Assembly (NCBI GenBank): GCA_900751665.1
Contig: CAADSV010000056.1
Location: 1 to 8,355, forward strand
Reading direction: 5' to 3'
Source: an uncultured Collinsella sp.
GTDB lineage: Bacteria; Actinomycetota; Coriobacteriia; Coriobacteriales; Coriobacteriaceae
Length of the DNA stretch: 8,355 nt
The position numbers were made by a program, and so were the translations under genes. The notes under the pieces are model-generated. The model made no database searches. It was not told the DNA's origin and worked only from the letters and a program-made list of their open reading frames with translations. Positions 1 through 5,594 of the stretch are shown piece after piece; within the stretch, counting starts at the first letter, position 1; every line of letters starts with the position of its first letter.

Positions 1-171
1 ATCATCGACACCGCCGAGTACGCGATCCCGGGCCTGGACGACGACTTCCGCGTCATCGTGTCGCCGTGGATCCTGTCCGTGCTGACCACCGACCGCCTCT
101 CGCGCAACTACGAGCTGGTCACCAAGCACAACCTCAAGTACCGCCGCTACTACCACCAGTTCGACTACTAA
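1..171 (+). CDS. C-terminal end of a probable SIS (sugar isomerase) domain protein, partial
   Basis: Reading frame 1 is open from the first base and stops at TAA 169-171, giving 56 residues of a protein whose start lies left of the window. The tail ends in K-YRRYYHQFDY. An ending of the form 'RRYmgkveY', after a helix following an 'sP-hl' motif (here VSPWILSVL), is characteristic of SIS-fold sugar-phosphate isomerases and deglycases such as the FrlB/AgaS-like group. If so, the protein is a cytosolic enzyme acting on an amino sugar or glycated amine phosphate. The catalytic part is not visible, so the substrate cannot be named. Codon choice (strong G/C at third positions) suggests a well-expressed host gene. 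A strong terminator follows, so this is the last gene of its transcript. The family call rests on a short tail only; other SIS subfamilies are equally possible. Confidence 0.5.
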   Translation: MIDTAEYAIPGLDDDFRVIVSPWILSVLTTDRLSRNYELVTKHNLKYRRYYHQFDY

Positions 172-182
172 GAGCTGGCCGC

Positions 183-218
183 AGGGCCGATATCTTGGCT
201 GGTTGATATCTCGACCCT
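183..218 (+). other. Imperfect stem-loop in the 3' UTR before the terminator
   Basis: AGGG (183-186) can pair with CCCT (215-218), and GATATC (189-194) with GATATC (205-210), around a 10-base loop. It lies between the stop codon at 171 and the terminator at 223. It may simply be part of the 3' UTR or may protect the transcript end; there is no T-run after it, so it is not itself a terminator. The pairing is short and interrupted, so chance is possible. Confidence 0.25.
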
Positions 219-222
219 ACAC

Positions 223-255
223 AAGGGCGTCCGCATTCGCGCGGGCGCCCTTTTT
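223..255 (+). terminator. Rho-independent terminator of the SIS-domain gene
   Basis: The arms AAGGGCGTCCGC (223-234) and GCGGGCGCCCTT (241-252) form a 12-bp stem with one G-T wobble, closing a 6-base loop. Five T residues follow at 251-255. It starts 52 bases after the TAA at 169-171. GC-rich stem, short loop and T-run are all textbook for an intrinsic terminator on the + strand. Confidence 0.85.
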
Positions 256-284
256 GCGTTGCCGTCGGCGCAGGGTGTCCTCGG

Positions 285-466
285 CGGAAATCTCATCCCG
301 GAATTTCGGCTCAGAGTGGGATGCGGTTTCCGGATGCGTCCCATTCTGAAGCCCCGAAACGGGACGCGCTTTCCGCTTGGGGTCCGATCCGGAAAGCTCA
401 TCCCGTTCCGAGCATCAAATCCGGGACATGCTTTCCGCGCTCCGCCCCTTGCAGAAAGCGCGTCTC
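285..466. repeat. Cluster of degenerate palindromic (REPIN-like) repeat arms
   Basis: A 15-base arm recurs in alternating orientation. The minus form appears as CGGAAATCTCATCCC (285-299), CGGAAAGCTCATCCC (390-404) and a decayed CAGAAAGCGCGTCTC (452-466). The plus form appears as GGGATGCGGTTTCCG (318-332), GGGACGCGCTTTCCG (361-375) and GGGACATGCTTTCCG (423-437). A weak minus arm ends in GCGTCCC at 336-342, pairing with GGGACGC at 361-367. Within each minus/plus pair the arm starts are exactly 33 bases apart (285/318, 390/423; 328/361 for the weak pair), so each pair can fold into a hairpin. The cluster fills the middle of the 172-610 gap between convergent genes. Open frames running through it are by-products of the repeat and have no ribosome binding sites I can credit. 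A further copy lies at 5363-5410. Confidence 0.75.
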
Positions 467-526
467 CTTCCAAACACAAATCTTGCGGTACAGCTTCTGC
501 AAAGACGCGAAGTGGCCGCTGACAGC

Positions 527-563
527 AAAGAGGGGCTGCCGAGACAATGCCCGACGGCCCCTC
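527..563 (-). terminator. Probable intrinsic terminator of the MMPL/heptad operon
   Basis: On the minus strand, the arms at 563-552 and 541-530 (GAGGGGCCGTCG and CGGCAGCCCCTC) make a stem of about 12 bp with one wobble and one mismatch, around a 10-base loop. TTT follows at 529-527. It begins 47 bases after the stop codon of the minus-strand gene ending at 611. The T-run is short, so termination may be partial. It faces the terminator at 223-255 across the convergent gap. Confidence 0.55.
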
Positions 564-610
564 CCCTCATAACTTGCTATCGATGCCAATCGCCACAAGG
601 GCGCGGCTGC

Positions 611-3040
611 CTACTTGCTGATCGCGCCCGTCATATAGATAAACTGCACGCGATTTATATGTCCGCCCTGCTCGCCGTTGACAAAGTCCGTCGGCGTAAA
701 GCCGGGGTTGAGCATTTCCTCGATCTTGTCCTTAACGGTGTCGATGACCTGAGTATCGAGATTGCTCGTTCGGTCGGTAAGCTCCTGCATGCCGTTGCCG
801 AGCTCGGATGCGCCGCTGGCAAGCGTACCTGCACCCGAGGAGAGAAGATTCATGCCGCTAGCAAGGCTAGCAGCACCTGTCTTGAGCTGCGCCGCACCGT
901 TGTTGAGCTGTGATGCGCCGTTGGCAAGCGCGGGCGTGGCACCGTTGAGCTGCTGTGTGCCCGCAGCAAGCTGGTCGGTGCCCGCGGCAAGAGCCGCGGC
1001 GCCATCGCTCAGCTGACCCGCGCCCGTTGCTGCAGAGCCAACACCGGCGACAAGACCGGGGTTCACGGCCGTGGGGTTTGCCGGGTTGATCGCGCTGTTC
1101 ATATAGGCGATGGCTCCGGCCAGGCTCAGCTGTTGGCCATCCTGGACAGTGGTGTAGCCCTGAATGGCGCTATCGAGCGCGGTGACGGCACCCTGGGCGC
1201 CGCCCTGGGCGCCGGCCGCCTGGGCCAAAGTCGTAACCTGATCGGTAAGCGTGCCAAACATGGACTCGGCACCCTTAAGGCCCTGCGACACCTGCGTGTT
1301 AAGACCCTGCGCGCCCGCAACGGCATTGGATGCAGAATCGAGAAGCGCGGTAAGACCCGTCGCATCGGCGCTCGATGCCGCCGTGGCGGCGGCACCCGCG
1401 CTGGTAGCAGCACTGCCGGCACTTGCGGTGGCGGCATCCAGCTGTGCCGTAGCCTCGCTTAGCTTGGCTGCCGCAGCCTTGGCGGAGTCGAGATCGGCCG
1501 CGTTATCCAGCGCGTCCTGAGCATCGGCGACCGCCGCCTTGGCAGCGGCAATAGATGCAATGGTGCTCTCGGCGCCAGCCTTTGCGCTCTCGGCGTTAGC
1601 CTTTGCCGCATCGTTGCCCATGGCGCTTGCGGCCTGCTTTGCCCCGCCGAGCGCCTGCTGTGCACCGGCAAGGTACTGCCCCTCGCCGCTGAGCGCCGCC
1701 GTAAGACCCTGCGGCCCGTACAGCGCGCTGTAGGCGTTGCCCGACGTAGCGGTCACGGCGTCCTGGGCCGCCTTGGCCGCAGCCTGCGCCTTGGCAAGGT
1801 TTGCCTCCTGAGCCTGCTTGCCCAGCGTCAGCGCGTCGACGTACGTATCGGACCCAGCGGCAATTCCACTTATGCCGCCCGAGATCTGCTGTGCGCTCCC
1901 CTGCAGCTTGGAAAGGCCCGCCGAAAGATCGGACGCACCGCCCTTAAGCTGCACGGCACCGGCATTAACCCCCTCGGCACCGGCATTAAGGTTGCTCACG
2001 CCTTCGACCAGCGTGGGGACCTGCGCGTTGAGCTGACTCGTACCCGCCGCGAGCGCAGCGGCGCCACTGGACAGCGTGCCGGCACCGGTATTGGCCGTGG
2101 CAAGCGAGGCCGCGAGCGTCTTGACACCGTCGGCAACCTGGCCAGCACCGCTATTGGCCGTAGCAATACCGTTGGAGAGCTCCACGAGCTGGCTCGTATC
2201 CATGCTGCTCGAGTCCACATCGATGGCAAGATTCAGCGGCACGCCGACAATCTGCCAGCCATCAAACTCAAAATCCTCAACATCGGTCGTAATGGTGTAG
2301 TCTCCGGTGCTGCCGGGAATCACCATGTAGGTAAGCTGCGTGTTGGAGCCGTTGGCAGCAACCGTGGCGCCCTCAGCCTCAATATCGTGTGCCTCGGCAT
2401 CCTTAAGCTGACCGGTAATCTGAACCAGGTAGTTATCGGCATAATCGCCACCGGTATAGTCGTCATTCTTTTCGACCTTGAGCTTCATGGTGAGCTTGCC
2501 GCTCTTGCCCGCCAAATCCTTGGCGTCGATATCGCGGCCATCGAGCTGGTATGCCACGGTGACGTTCCACGGCATCTGAGTGTTCTTGTCCAGATCGCCC
2601 TGGTAGACAAAGTCCTGCACTCCCTGGCCCGTAACGGCAACCGACCCGCTGTCGTCCGTTAGTTTTTGAGTCGTCGATAGGTTGGTCACTTTGTTATAGG
2701 TGCCGGCATCGTCGATCTTGACGCCCTTATTGGCCTCGAAGCTATTGACCACGTAAACACCCGTGCGATTGCCGTCGGCATCGGTTTTGACGTATACGAC
2801 CTGGTTTTTCTTATATCCCGGCGTGCTGTTATCGGAGTCCGTCGCCATCTGTTCACTCGTAGCCGAGGCAGCGCTCGTCGACCCTACGCCGTCGGCGAAC
2901 ACAACGGCACCGGGAACGGTAAGGGCCACGGTCAGACCGGCGGCAAGAGCGAGCGCAGCGATGCGCTTATGGGGACGACGTACAAGATCGCGTTGGGCTT
3001 TGAGCTCTTTCGAAGCGGTATCAGTGGTATGGGTATGCAT
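611..3040 (-). CDS. Exported xxxLxxG heptad-repeat / coiled-coil protein, partner of an MMPL transporter
   Basis: This 809-residue protein starts at ATG 3040-3038. The start is set by GGAAGG about nine bases upstream, and the open frame above it (to 3355) overlaps the MMPL gene. Residues 23-49 are a basic stretch then a hydrophobic segment ending in VFA-D, fitting a signal peptide cut after A49; an uncleaved anchor is also possible. Residues 76-280 form a conserved-looking beta-rich domain (VVYVKTDADG, PWNVTVAYQLDG, LAGKSGKL, GVPLNLAIDVD) of the kind in Firmicute and actinobacterial YhgE/Pip-type proteins beside MMPL genes. Residues 285-395 and 663-755 are xxxLxxG heptads. Residues 403-560 are Ala/Gln/Lys-rich and probably coiled coil. 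The tail 770-809 (PGFTPTDFVNG, RVQFIY) has no membrane segment, whereas YhgE/Pip proteins normally end in several. It lies 32 bp behind the transporter and is surely cotranscribed. Role inferred: extracytoplasmic partner of the transporter; substrate unknown. Confidence 0.8.
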   Translation of the reverse strand: MHTHTTDTASKELKAQRDLVRRPHKRIAALALAAGLTVALTVPGAVVFADGVGSTSAASATSEQMATDSDNSTPGYKKNQVVYVKTDADGNRTGVYVVNSFEANKGVKIDDAGTYNKVTNLSTTQKLTDDSGSVAVTGQGVQDFVYQGDLDKNTQMPWNVTVAYQLDGRDIDAKDLAGKSGKLTMKLKVEKNDDYTGGDYADNYLVQITGQLKDAEAHDIEAEGATVAANGSNTQLTYMVIPGSTGDYTITTDVEDFEFDGWQIVGVPLNLAIDVDSSSMDTSQLVELSNGIATANSGAGQVADGVKTLAASLATANTGAGTLSSGAAALAAGTSQLNAQVPTLVEGVSNLNAGAEGVNAGAVQLKGGASDLSAGLSKLQGSAQQISGGISGIAAGSDTYVDALTLGKQAQEANLAKAQAAAKAAQDAVTATSGNAYSALYGPQGLTAALSGEGQYLAGAQQALGGAKQAASAMGNDAAKANAESAKAGAESTIASIAAAKAAVADAQDALDNAADLDSAKAAAAKLSEATAQLDAATASAGSAATSAGAAATAASSADATGLTALLDSASNAVAGAQGLNTQVSQGLKGAESMFGTLTDQVTTLAQAAGAQGGAQGAVTALDSAIQGYTTVQDGQQLSLAGAIAYMNSAINPANPTAVNPGLVAGVGSAATGAGQLSDGAAALAAGTDQLAAGTQQLNGATPALANGASQLNNGAAQLKTGAASLASGMNLLSSGAGTLASGASELGNGMQELTDRTSNLDTQVIDTVKDKIEEMLNPGFTPTDFVNGEQGGHINRVQFIYMTGAISK

Positions 3041-3072
3041 TGCGGTATTCCTTCCAACTGCTTTGTAAAACG

Positions 3073-5199
3073 TTACTGAGCGGAGCCGTCCGCAGCCGAT
3101 GCCTCGGTGGTATCCGAAACCGGATCCTGGGCATCCTTGGGCAAAAAATGAGCTTTGAGCGTGGTCTTGCCGATGAGGCCATCGAGCACATACAGGAAAC
3201 CCGGCAGCGCAAAGAGTACGGCGACTAGGGAGATGCTCACGCCGACGCCCAGGAACCAGCCGATCTGCTTGAGCACGCCGTGGCTCGAGATCGCATGGAT
3301 CAGGAAGCCACTGATCAGCAGAACCGATCCAGAGGTCAAAACAGGAATCGTGCAAGCTTCCATGGTCTCGAGTAGCGCTTCGCGCTTATGCATGGTCACG
3401 CGGTCCTCACGATAGCGGTCAGCAATCAGGATGCCGTAGTCGACGGCAACGCCCAGCTGGATGGAGCTCACAATTAAGTAGGCGAGGAAGAACTCGTGCA
3501 TACCGGTGTAGAGCGGTGCAGCAAAGTTGATCCAGATCGAGGTCTCAATCACGAGCACCAAGATGATCGGCAGGCTCAGCGACTTGGTGGCCAGCAGCAA
3601 GACCGCGAACACGGCCACGACGGCGATGAGGTCGACCTTGCCCTTATCGACGGTGATGGTGTCCTTAAGGTCGGTGGTGCTCACGCCCTCGCCGGCGAGC
3701 ATTGCCTTACCCGGATAATGTTTGTCCGCGATACAACGAATCTTCTTGACCAGCTTAAATGTACTCGGACCCTCGTAGGGCGCGGTAACCGTGAGCACCA
3801 AACGGCTGTAGTGCTCTCCCTCCACCAGATTGAGCGTGTCCTTTTCGGCCATGCCCGTGGGGATATAGGGACTCGCAACGTCAACATAGCTCTGGATGGA
3901 CTTGACCTCGGGGAGCGCCTTGAGCTCATTGGAGAGTGCCTGCTCCTCGCTCACCTCTCCACGGGGAACGAGCACAACGTAGGTATCGGAGTTGCCAAAG
4001 ACCTCCTTGACCTTGTCCATATCCTGACCAAGCCGCGTATCCGAACCAAAAATGTGCGAAGTGCCGTAGTAGTACGTGATATCGCTGGAGGTCGATGCCA
4101 CACGCGCAGGGTAAACCACGGCGAGGATCACGACGGCAGCGGGGATACAGACCTTGAGCACCAGACGGGCGAACTTACCCAGCGGCGGGACAAAGGGCCT
4201 GTGCTGCGATTTTTGCACAAAGCCATCGAACTGAACGAACATCGAAGGAACAAAGGTAAAGACCGATACCAGGCTGATGGCGATACCCTTTGCAAGGGCA
4301 AGACCAAGGTCGGGGCCGATCTTAAACTGCATGGCGGCAAGCGCGATAAAGCCGATGCAGACCGTGCAACCGCTCGAAAACACGGCGACCGAGGACAGGC
4401 AGCACGACTGCACCATGTCTTCGGCAACGCTGCCGTGGCGGCCACGCTCCTCGTTAAAGCGGTGCAGCAAAAAGACCGAGAAGTCCAGCGCGATGGCAAC
4501 CTGCAAAATGGAGCCCGCAGAGTTGGTGACAAAGCTAATCTCGCCAAAGATGAGGTTGGTGCCCCAGTTGATAAACACCGAGACGCCCAGGCCCAGCAGC
4601 ACCAGGATGGGTTCGGCCCAGCTGGTAGTCGTGATGACCAGAATCACGAAGATAATCGCTATGACAGCGACCGTGATAATGCTGATCTGCTGCTCGGTCG
4701 ATGTGGTGGCGAGCGCGTTAGACATGGCCGAGCCCGTAATGGCGCCCTCGTCGCCCACGATATCTCGAATAGCGTCGGTTGCCTCGATCTCCTTTTCGGA
4801 ATTAACCGTCACCGTAAACAGGGCGTTGTTCTTTTTGTAATAGGTCTCAACGGTGTCTTTGTCTTGCGTGGCAAGCGGCTGATCGATATCTGCCGCGTCG
4901 TCAAGCCATAGGACCTCCTCGACGCCGTCGACCTTTTTGATTTTGTCCTTGTATTTGAGCGCCTGAGCGATCGAGACATTGGGCACCATAACGCGACAGT
5001 TGGGAATGTCACCCTCAAACTCATCACCCATGGTATTCAGAGCGACGGTCGACGCCGCTTCGTCGGGCAGATAGCTCGTAATGTCGTAGTTAACGCCTAC
5101 AAACTGGCGCAGGAACAGGCATACCAGTGCTGCCACCGCATAGAACGCGATGATGGGTTTGCGGTGCTTCACGACCCATCGAAATAGCTTCTCTTTCAA
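3073..5199 (-). CDS. MMPL family (RND superfamily) membrane transporter
   Basis: This is a 708-residue integral membrane protein from TTG 5199. The architecture is that of small MMPL/YdfJ-type RND transporters: one N-terminal membrane helix (about 15-33), an extracytoplasmic domain (34-170), five helices (171-323), then the same pattern again with a helix at 344-366, a second outer domain (367-520) and five helices (522-674). The outer loops contain typical partial motifs (NYDITSYLPDEA; LAGEGVSTTDLKDT). The proton-relay position in the fourth helix is D239-F240 (AIALDFSVFLLHRF) and in the tenth D587-Y588 (GVAVDYGILIADRY); in MmpL3-like proteins both are Asp-Tyr. Members export lipids, peptides or drugs by proton antiport; this one's substrate is unknown. 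It is first in a two-gene operon with the heptad protein. The 5205 TTG two codons upstream is an alternative start (710 residues) but abuts the ribosome binding site. Confidence 0.9.
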   Translation of the reverse strand: MKEKLFRWVVKHRKPIIAFYAVAALVCLFLRQFVGVNYDITSYLPDEAASTVALNTMGDEFEGDIPNCRVMVPNVSIAQALKYKDKIKKVDGVEEVLWLDDAADIDQPLATQDKDTVETYYKKNNALFTVTVNSEKEIEATDAIRDIVGDEGAITGSAMSNALATTSTEQQISIITVAVIAIIFVILVITTTSWAEPILVLLGLGVSVFINWGTNLIFGEISFVTNSAGSILQVAIALDFSVFLLHRFNEERGRHGSVAEDMVQSCCLSSVAVFSSGCTVCIGFIALAAMQFKIGPDLGLALAKGIAISLVSVFTFVPSMFVQFDGFVQKSQHRPFVPPLGKFARLVLKVCIPAAVVILAVVYPARVASTSSDITYYYGTSHIFGSDTRLGQDMDKVKEVFGNSDTYVVLVPRGEVSEEQALSNELKALPEVKSIQSYVDVASPYIPTGMAEKDTLNLVEGEHYSRLVLTVTAPYEGPSTFKLVKKIRCIADKHYPGKAMLAGEGVSTTDLKDTITVDKGKVDLIAVVAVFAVLLLATKSLSLPIILVLVIETSIWINFAAPLYTGMHEFFLAYLIVSSIQLGVAVDYGILIADRYREDRVTMHKREALLETMEACTIPVLTSGSVLLISGFLIHAISSHGVLKQIGWFLGVGVSISLVAVLFALPGFLYVLDGLIGKTTLKAHFLPKDAQDPVSDTTEASAADGSAQ

Positions 5200-5206
5200 C
5201 CTCAAT

Positions 5207-5211
5207 CCTCC
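5207..5211 (-). promoter_or_regulatory. GGAGG ribosome binding site that decides the MMPL start
   Basis: The minus strand reads GGAGG-A-TTG-AGG-TTG-AAA. Two in-frame TTG codons are possible starts. The first (5205) begins one base after GGAGG, too close for initiation. The second (5199) has a 7-base spacer, which is near ideal. There is no in-frame ATG nearby. I therefore choose 5199. Confidence 0.65.
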
Positions 5212-5239
5212 ATAACGCTCAGCCTATGTTTTGCTCTTT

Positions 5240-5268
5240 GTTATATTCCACATTTGGTAGTTATACAA
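5240..5268 (-). promoter_or_regulatory. Sigma70-type promoter of the MMPL/heptad operon
   Basis: On the minus strand, TTGTAT (5268-5263) and TATAAC (5245-5240) are separated by exactly 17 bases, a good match to the -35 and -10 consensus. The surrounding DNA is clearly more A+T-rich than the flanking genes. The -10 lies about 35 bases before the start codon of the MMPL gene, leaving a short leader that contains the GGAGG site. Confidence 0.65.
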
Positions 5269-5282
5269 CATGTGTAGGATAA
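5261..5282. promoter_or_regulatory. Candidate operator: 22-bp imperfect palindrome over the -35 box
   Basis: The sequence TTATACAACA-TGTGTAGGATAA is an inverted repeat in which 8 of 11 base pairs match (TTAT/ATAA, ACA/TGT). It covers the -35 hexamer at 5263-5268, the right place for a repressor to block RNA polymerase. TetR-family repressors commonly bind such sites and often control MMPL-type exporters, but no regulator gene lies in this window, so the binding protein is unknown. Confidence 0.4.
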
Positions 5283-5513
5283 AGGCGCCATAAAGATATG
5301 CGATTGACGCGGTCCCGGAGCCAAAACAGCCGCTGCAGAAGCAGTTCGGAAAAGGTCCTCAGCGGAAACTGCATCCCAGTTTTTAGACGAAAAACGGGAT
5401 ATGGTTTCTGGTTGGCCTAGATAATCGTCAGATTTAGCTGAGCGTCTGCCCCTATGTTTCCAAATGAATACGGTGTGAGCTGCGGACAAGGATTTTCCCC
5501 GCAAGCACTCTAG
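5283..5513. other. Divergent intergenic region without a recognisable gene
   Basis: This stretch separates the minus-strand transporter promoter from the his operon. Apart from the repeat at 5363-5410 I see no RNA gene, no T-box specifier or antiterminator motif, and no His-rich leader peptide. A minus-strand open frame of 87 codons (5504-5241) crosses it, but it runs through the repeat and the promoter and is not credible as a gene. Confidence 0.5.
5363..5410. repeat. Single palindromic repeat copy (REPIN-like dyad)
   Basis: The arms CGGAAACTGCATCCC (5363-5377) and GGGATATGGTTTCTG (5396-5410) are inverted copies of one another, with arm starts 33 bases apart. The 18-base middle is itself self-complementary (GTTTTT at 5379-5384 against AAAAAC at 5390-5395), so a nearly continuous hairpin is possible. 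Arms and 33-base spacing match the cluster at 285-466, and the 13 bases TCCTCAGCGGAAA (5356-5368) match TCCTCGGCGGAAA (278-290) at 12 positions, so the two loci share ancestry. Confidence 0.75.
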
Positions 5514-5519
5514 TATGCT
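5493..5519 (+). promoter_or_regulatory. Weak candidate promoter of the his operon
   Basis: TATGCT (5514-5519) resembles a -10 box, but the best upstream element, TTTTCC (5493-5498), is a poor -35 with a 15-base spacer. Transcription would start near 5526, just before the hairpin at 5533. This is a guess based on position; the true promoter may lie further upstream. Confidence 0.22.
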
Positions 5520-5532
5520 AAAGTACCCAAAA

Positions 5533-5558
5533 GACCGGCGGAGCTATGCCGGTCGTTT
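5533..5558 (+). terminator. Hairpin with T residues in the his leader (possible attenuator)
   Basis: GACCGGC (5533-5539) pairs perfectly with GCCGGTC (5548-5554) around an 8-base loop, preceded by AAAA and followed by GTTTGTTC. The form is that of a modest intrinsic terminator. It ends 36 bases before the hisZG start and is in the same direction, so if functional it would reduce or control read-through into the his operon. I see no matching antiterminator stem or leader peptide with His codons, so regulation is unproven. Confidence 0.4.
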
Positions 5559-5594
5559 GTTCTGTATGCAACACAGCATGAGGAGGCTCACCAG

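Noticed and set aside
285..466. CRISPR array
   Set aside because: Arms alternate in orientation, are only about 15 bases and degenerate, and the intervals are not unique spacers of constant length between identical direct repeats. No cas gene is present.
168..913. Several open frames of 60-180 codons on both strands in and beside the 172-610 gap
   Set aside because: They run through the palindromic repeats and the terminators or into the heptad gene on the opposite strand. Their products are Arg/Pro-rich by-products of the repeat with no credible ribosome binding site.
3041..3355. Upstream extension of the heptad-protein reading frame (105 more codons)
   Set aside because: It overlaps the 3' end of the MMPL gene, lacks a ribosome binding site, and would place the signal peptide in the middle of the protein. 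The ATG at 3040 has GGAAGG at good distance.
3496..4911. 471-codon + strand frame opposite the MMPL gene
   Set aside because: It is antisense to a gene with clear membrane helices and MMPL motifs; the translation is polar, Asp/His/Arg-rich and without recognisable domains.
5241..5504. Minus-strand open frame of 87 codons in the divergent gap
   Set aside because: It includes the palindromic repeat and overlaps the -10 and -35 boxes of the MMPL promoter; no ribosome binding site was seen and the product resembles no family.
5411..5594. T-box riboswitch before the his operon
   Set aside because: The conserved T-box sequence (AGGGTGGNACCGCG-like) and a specifier loop are not seen.
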